A stretch of 64,000 nt of DNA, taken from Actibacterium sp. 188UL27-1. Its GTDB lineage: Bacteria > Pseudomonadota > Alphaproteobacteria > Rhodobacterales > Rhodobacteraceae. Location of the stretch: NCBI RefSeq assembly GCF_016901225.1, contig NZ_JAFEUL010000005.1:179242-243241 (forward strand). The letters are read 5' to 3'. Shown here piece after piece: positions 61,690-64,000 of this stretch (position 1 is its first letter; the number at the start of each line of letters is the position of its first letter). The notes beneath the pieces are model-generated. The model worked only from the letters and a program-made list of their open reading frames with translations, ran no database searches and had not been told where the DNA came from. The translations under genes and the position numbers were made by a program.

Positions 61690-62603
61690 GCGACCAAATC
61701 GCAAGTCAAAGGCCAATCAGGTGCAGCGTTCAGTCGTTTGACGAGGATGTCTTCACGTTGGTTGCGAAGATTGCCCATGAGCATGCAGGACTGCTTATCC
61801 CGCGTGAGAAGGCTTCGATGGTTTTTTCACGCATGGGCAAACGTCTGAAGGCATTGTCGATATCTGACTACCGTTCCTATTGTGATCTGCTTGAGAGTGA
61901 AGAAGGCCACTGGGAGCGTCGCCAGCTCATCTCGATCCTGACAACGAACGTGACCGGCTTTCTTCGAGAGGCCCACCACTTCGTAAAACTGGAAAACGAC
62001 ATCCTCCCCGATCTTATCCAGCGGGCAAAAAAAGGGCAGAGGGTTCGGATTTGGTCCGCCGGTTGCTCATCGGGAGAAGAGCCTTACTCTGCTGCCATGG
62101 CCATCCTGTCGGCGTTTCCAAACGCAAGCAGCCATGACATCCGAATTCTCGCAACCGACATCGACTTACCAATACTTGAAACCGCCAGATCAGGCCTCTA
62201 TCCGGAAAGCAGCCTGAAACCACTTCCAACAACGTGGCAAAGAGATTTCTTTTGCGCCATACCAGAGCAGGCTCATTTTCAGATATCGGACATGGTCAAA
62301 CAAATGGTCGCATTTCGTGAGTTGAATCTGATGGATGCCTGGCCATTCTCTGGACAGTTCGACGTTATCTTTTGCAGAAATGTCGTTATTTATTTCTCGC
62401 AAGCCACCCAATATCAGCTGTGGCCGCGGTTCGAAGCCGCCTGCCGTCCTGGTGGAACGATATTTGTTGGGCATTCCGAGCGGATCGAACACCACAATGC
62501 GCCATCTTTCAATATGGTCGGCCAAACTACATATAAACGACAGGGCTTGGAGAAGTCATCTCAGATGGCACAGCGAAAGTGGAGCAATGGCCCTTCGCGA
62601 TAA
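61686..62603 (+). CDS. cheR: Chemotaxis methyltransferase CheR
   Basis: The 305-residue CheR methylates receptor glutamates using SAM. The helical N-terminal domain starts VFTLVAKIAHEHAGLLIP; LISILTTNVTGFLREAHHF is the usual family segment, WSAGCSSGEEPYSAAM is the SAM loop, and FDVIFCRNVVIYF is the catalytic-domain motif. The C-terminal 17 bases overlap the next CheY. A cheB gene, which normally follows, is absent. Confidence 0.94.
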   Translation: MSDQIASQRPIRCSVQSFDEDVFTLVAKIAHEHAGLLIPREKASMVFSRMGKRLKALSISDYRSYCDLLESEEGHWERRQLISILTTNVTGFLREAHHFVKLENDILPDLIQRAKKGQRVRIWSAGCSSGEEPYSAAMAILSAFPNASSHDIRILATDIDLPILETARSGLYPESSLKPLPTTWQRDFFCAIPEQAHFQISDMVKQMVAFRELNLMDAWPFSGQFDVIFCRNVVIYFSQATQYQLWPRFEAACRPGGTIFVGHSERIEHHNAPSFNMVGQTTYKRQGLEKSSQMAQRKWSNGPSR

Positions 62604-62973
62604 ACTTCATGTCATGGTTGTCGATGATATGTCCACAAGTCGTGGACTCATCTTGCAAGCGCTTGACACATTAGGCGTACGCAATGTCCGCGATGCCAGC
62701 GATGGAAAAACAGCGATGACTGCACTCACACAACGGTCAGCCCATCTTATCTTGTCCGACTACAACATGCCGGGCATGAACGGGTTGGAGTTTCTGCAGG
62801 CCGTGCGCAGTTCAGCCCATTTGAACAGGATCGGCTTCATCTTGATTACTGGAAAGGCAGACAAGCAGATCATCGATACAGGCAAGCGCTTGGGTATGAA
62901 CAATTTCATGAAGAAGCCTTTTGATCATAGCGCGTTACGAAACTGTATCGAGGCAGTGGTCGGCCGATTGTAG
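62587..62973 (+). CDS. cheY2: CheY-type response regulator (second copy)
   Basis: The 128-residue receiver has the acidic pair in MVVDDMSTSRG, the phosphorylated Asp58 in ILSDYNMPGMNG, Thr in LITGKAD and Lys110 in FMKKPF. By order it corresponds to the motor-binding CheY2 of the alphaproteobacterial operon. ATG 62587 overlaps the cheR end by 17 bases. It has no methylesterase domain, so it is not CheB. Confidence 0.92.
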   Translation: MALRDKLHVMVVDDMSTSRGLILQALDTLGVRNVRDASDGKTAMTALTQRSAHLILSDYNMPGMNGLEFLQAVRSSAHLNRIGFILITGKADKQIIDTGKRLGMNNFMKKPFDHSALRNCIEAVVGRL

Positions 62974-62984
62974 GGAGCTAGAAC

Positions 62985-63362
62985 ATGACGATGGCTCCCA
63001 AACACCACACGGCTCCTGTACAGATATCCAATCTTCTAACAGCACTCGGAGAGGAATGTGTAAAACTGTCTGAGTTGACCAATAGCGTGCAAGCAGTGCT
63101 TTGGGATATTCTGGCGGAAAGTGATGTGTCAGACAAACAAATCCGTGGCCTGCAGGCGCTCGATACCCTGAACCAGATCCAAATGGATCTGGCGCACGCG
63201 TTGCACGGGACGGCATCTCAGGTCCCGGCTGACCTGACAATCAATACCGACACACTGATCCATCGCCTCACGTTACATGATGTCAAAAAACGCCTGCTGC
63301 AACAGAACGAAGACGGCACGCAAGCACGACAGAACGCATCCGGGGAACCAGACCTCTTTTAG
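62985..63362 (+). CDS. Small CheT/CheZ-like protein with DxxxQ motif
   Basis: The 125-residue helical protein has no standard domain. Its central helix reads LQALDTLNQIQMDLAHAL, in which Asp60-x3-Gln64 matches the DxxxQ catalytic pattern of CheZ phosphatases (Asp143/Gln147 in E. coli) and of the CheT protein of Sinorhizobium. It follows the second CheY, the position of cheT in that operon apart from the missing cheD. A CheY-P phosphatase role is inferred. The protein is otherwise unlike CheZ in length. Confidence 0.6.
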   Translation: MTMAPKHHTAPVQISNLLTALGEECVKLSELTNSVQAVLWDILAESDVSDKQIRGLQALDTLNQIQMDLAHALHGTASQVPADLTINTDTLIHRLTLHDVKKRLLQQNEDGTQARQNASGEPDLF

Positions 63363-63579
63363 CATCGATGTATCGGCTTGTTTATAAAGTATCAGGTTTG
63401 ATCCGAAGGACGCGTCAGTTTGTGGATTGGCCTTTGGACCGGAGCGTCTTGTCGCTGGCAATATGTGACGTTTCGCGAAGGGTCTGCAGAGGTGAGAGGT
63501 GGCCTGAGAAATCTGAACAGATGAGTTAGGTGGATTTTCCGCTCCTGATCCGGCAGCGTGCCGGGACGACGAAGTGAAG

Positions 63580-63934
63580 ATGGCAAGACGACCAAGACGG
63601 AACCACAGCCCTGCATTCAAGGCGAAAGTCGCGTTGGCGGCTTTGAAGGGCGACAAGGGTGTGAGGGTCAGAAAAGCGTCCAGTGGAAGGTTTCCCATGA
63701 AGCACGGGCGAACCTGCGACGCAGTTCGATGTGCATCCCAACCAGATCAAGCAGTGGAAAAACCAGGTCCTCGATGGCGTGACGGATGTCTTTGATGACA
63801 AACCGAAGACCTCGAAAGAACCTGAAATTGATGTCAAATCGTTGCATGCGAAGATTGGCCAGCTGACGCTGGAGAACGATTTTTTGGAAGGAGCGCTCGA
63901 CAAGGCCGGTCCGTTGGGGAGCGCAAGGAAATGA
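63580..63934 (+). pseudogene. IS3-family transposase orfA, frameshifted
   Basis: The reading begins MARRPRRNHSPAFKAKVALAALKGD, the usual orfA start of this IS3 subgroup. It is then broken by an internal stretch (about 63660-63711) that does not belong to orfA and shifts the frame by one. The normal protein resumes as QFDVHPNQIKQWKNQVLDG and ends EIDVKSLHAKIGQLTLEN...SARK at 63934. About 43 extra bases explain the break. The stop overlaps orfB as ATGA. Confidence 0.75.
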
Positions 63935-64000
63935 CGGATCGGTCACACAGATTGAGCCTCACGCGCCAAGCCGATCTGCTCGGAATTAGCCGAGGCGGCT
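63931..64000 (+). CDS. IS3-family transposase orfB, partial
   Basis: The frame starts at ATG 63931 (MTDRSHRLSLTRQADLLGIS) and runs out of the window. This is the usual beginning of the IS3-family orfB (rve integrase) of the same subgroup. In intact elements it is made with orfA by -1 frameshifting. Whether the rest is intact cannot be seen. Confidence 0.7.
   Translation, partial: MTDRSHRLSLTRQADLLGISRGG

Larger units (their letters stand above)
63506..64000 (+). mobile_element. Left part of a degenerate IS3-family insertion sequence
   Basis: The segment holds a broken orfA and the start of orfB of an IS3-family element that runs past the window end. The exact left end is not defined; it should lie between 63363 and 63570. 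A hairpin (CCGGCA/TGCCGG) at 63550-63564 precedes orfA. The interruption of orfA indicates that this copy cannot move on its own. Confidence 0.7.

Overview
The window is a GC-rich, densely packed chromosomal segment of an alphaproteobacterium, most likely a marine Rhodobacteraceae (Roseobacter-group) species. This rests on four things. The complex I operon is interspersed with small DUF5333/DUF5337-type genes. The recA LexA box is of the alphaproteobacterial GTTC-N7-GTTC type. A CckA kinase gene is present, with CtrA-type boxes nearby. The leucine-catabolism and aglEFGAK clusters have a layout typical of this family. No tRNA, rRNA or CRISPR array was seen.

Region 1 (about 1-11.4 kb, minus strand) is the 5' part of the nuo operon, in the order nuoA, B, C, D, E, F, with nuoG and later genes expected left of base 1. 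At least ten small membrane or exported proteins, a sulfotransferase and a membrane-anchored protein sharing a C-terminal domain with NuoE lie between the core genes. Three of the small genes have a diverged second copy in the same locus. A SnoaL-like gene sits in the opposite orientation inside the operon.

Region 2 (11.5-24.6 kb, minus) is a leucine/isovalerate catabolic cluster. It holds isovaleryl-CoA dehydrogenase, an acyl-CoA synthetase, both methylcrotonyl-CoA carboxylase subunits, methylglutaconyl-CoA hydratase and HMG-CoA lyase, with small passenger genes (ASCH, EcsC, GST, membrane proteins). An 18-bp TetR-type palindrome precedes the first gene, and a decayed gene lies at the distal end.

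Region 3 (24.6-48 kb) is mostly housekeeping: creA, a DegT-type aminotransferase, gph, glmU-glmS-alkD, moaA, typA, doxX, alaS, recA with an SOS box, cckA, an RsmB-type methyltransferase, guaB and an unusual HpaI-like aldolase. Exact TTAA-N7-TTAA (CtrA-type) boxes lie upstream of cckA and between the aminotransferase and a small exported protein.

Region 4 (48.3-58.4 kb) is an alpha-glucoside uptake system (aglEFGAK, minus). It is divergent from a LacI-type regulator that is translationally coupled to a GH1 beta-glucosidase and followed by glucokinase. Glucosides would be imported, hydrolysed and phosphorylated by one locus.

Region 5 (58.4-63.4 kb, plus) is a chemotaxis operon: STAS/CheS-like, cheY, cheA, cheW, cheR, cheY, and a small DxxxQ (CheZ/CheT-like) protein. 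cheB and cheD are absent from the positions they hold in the related Sinorhizobium operon. The window ends in the left part of a degenerate IS3-family element.
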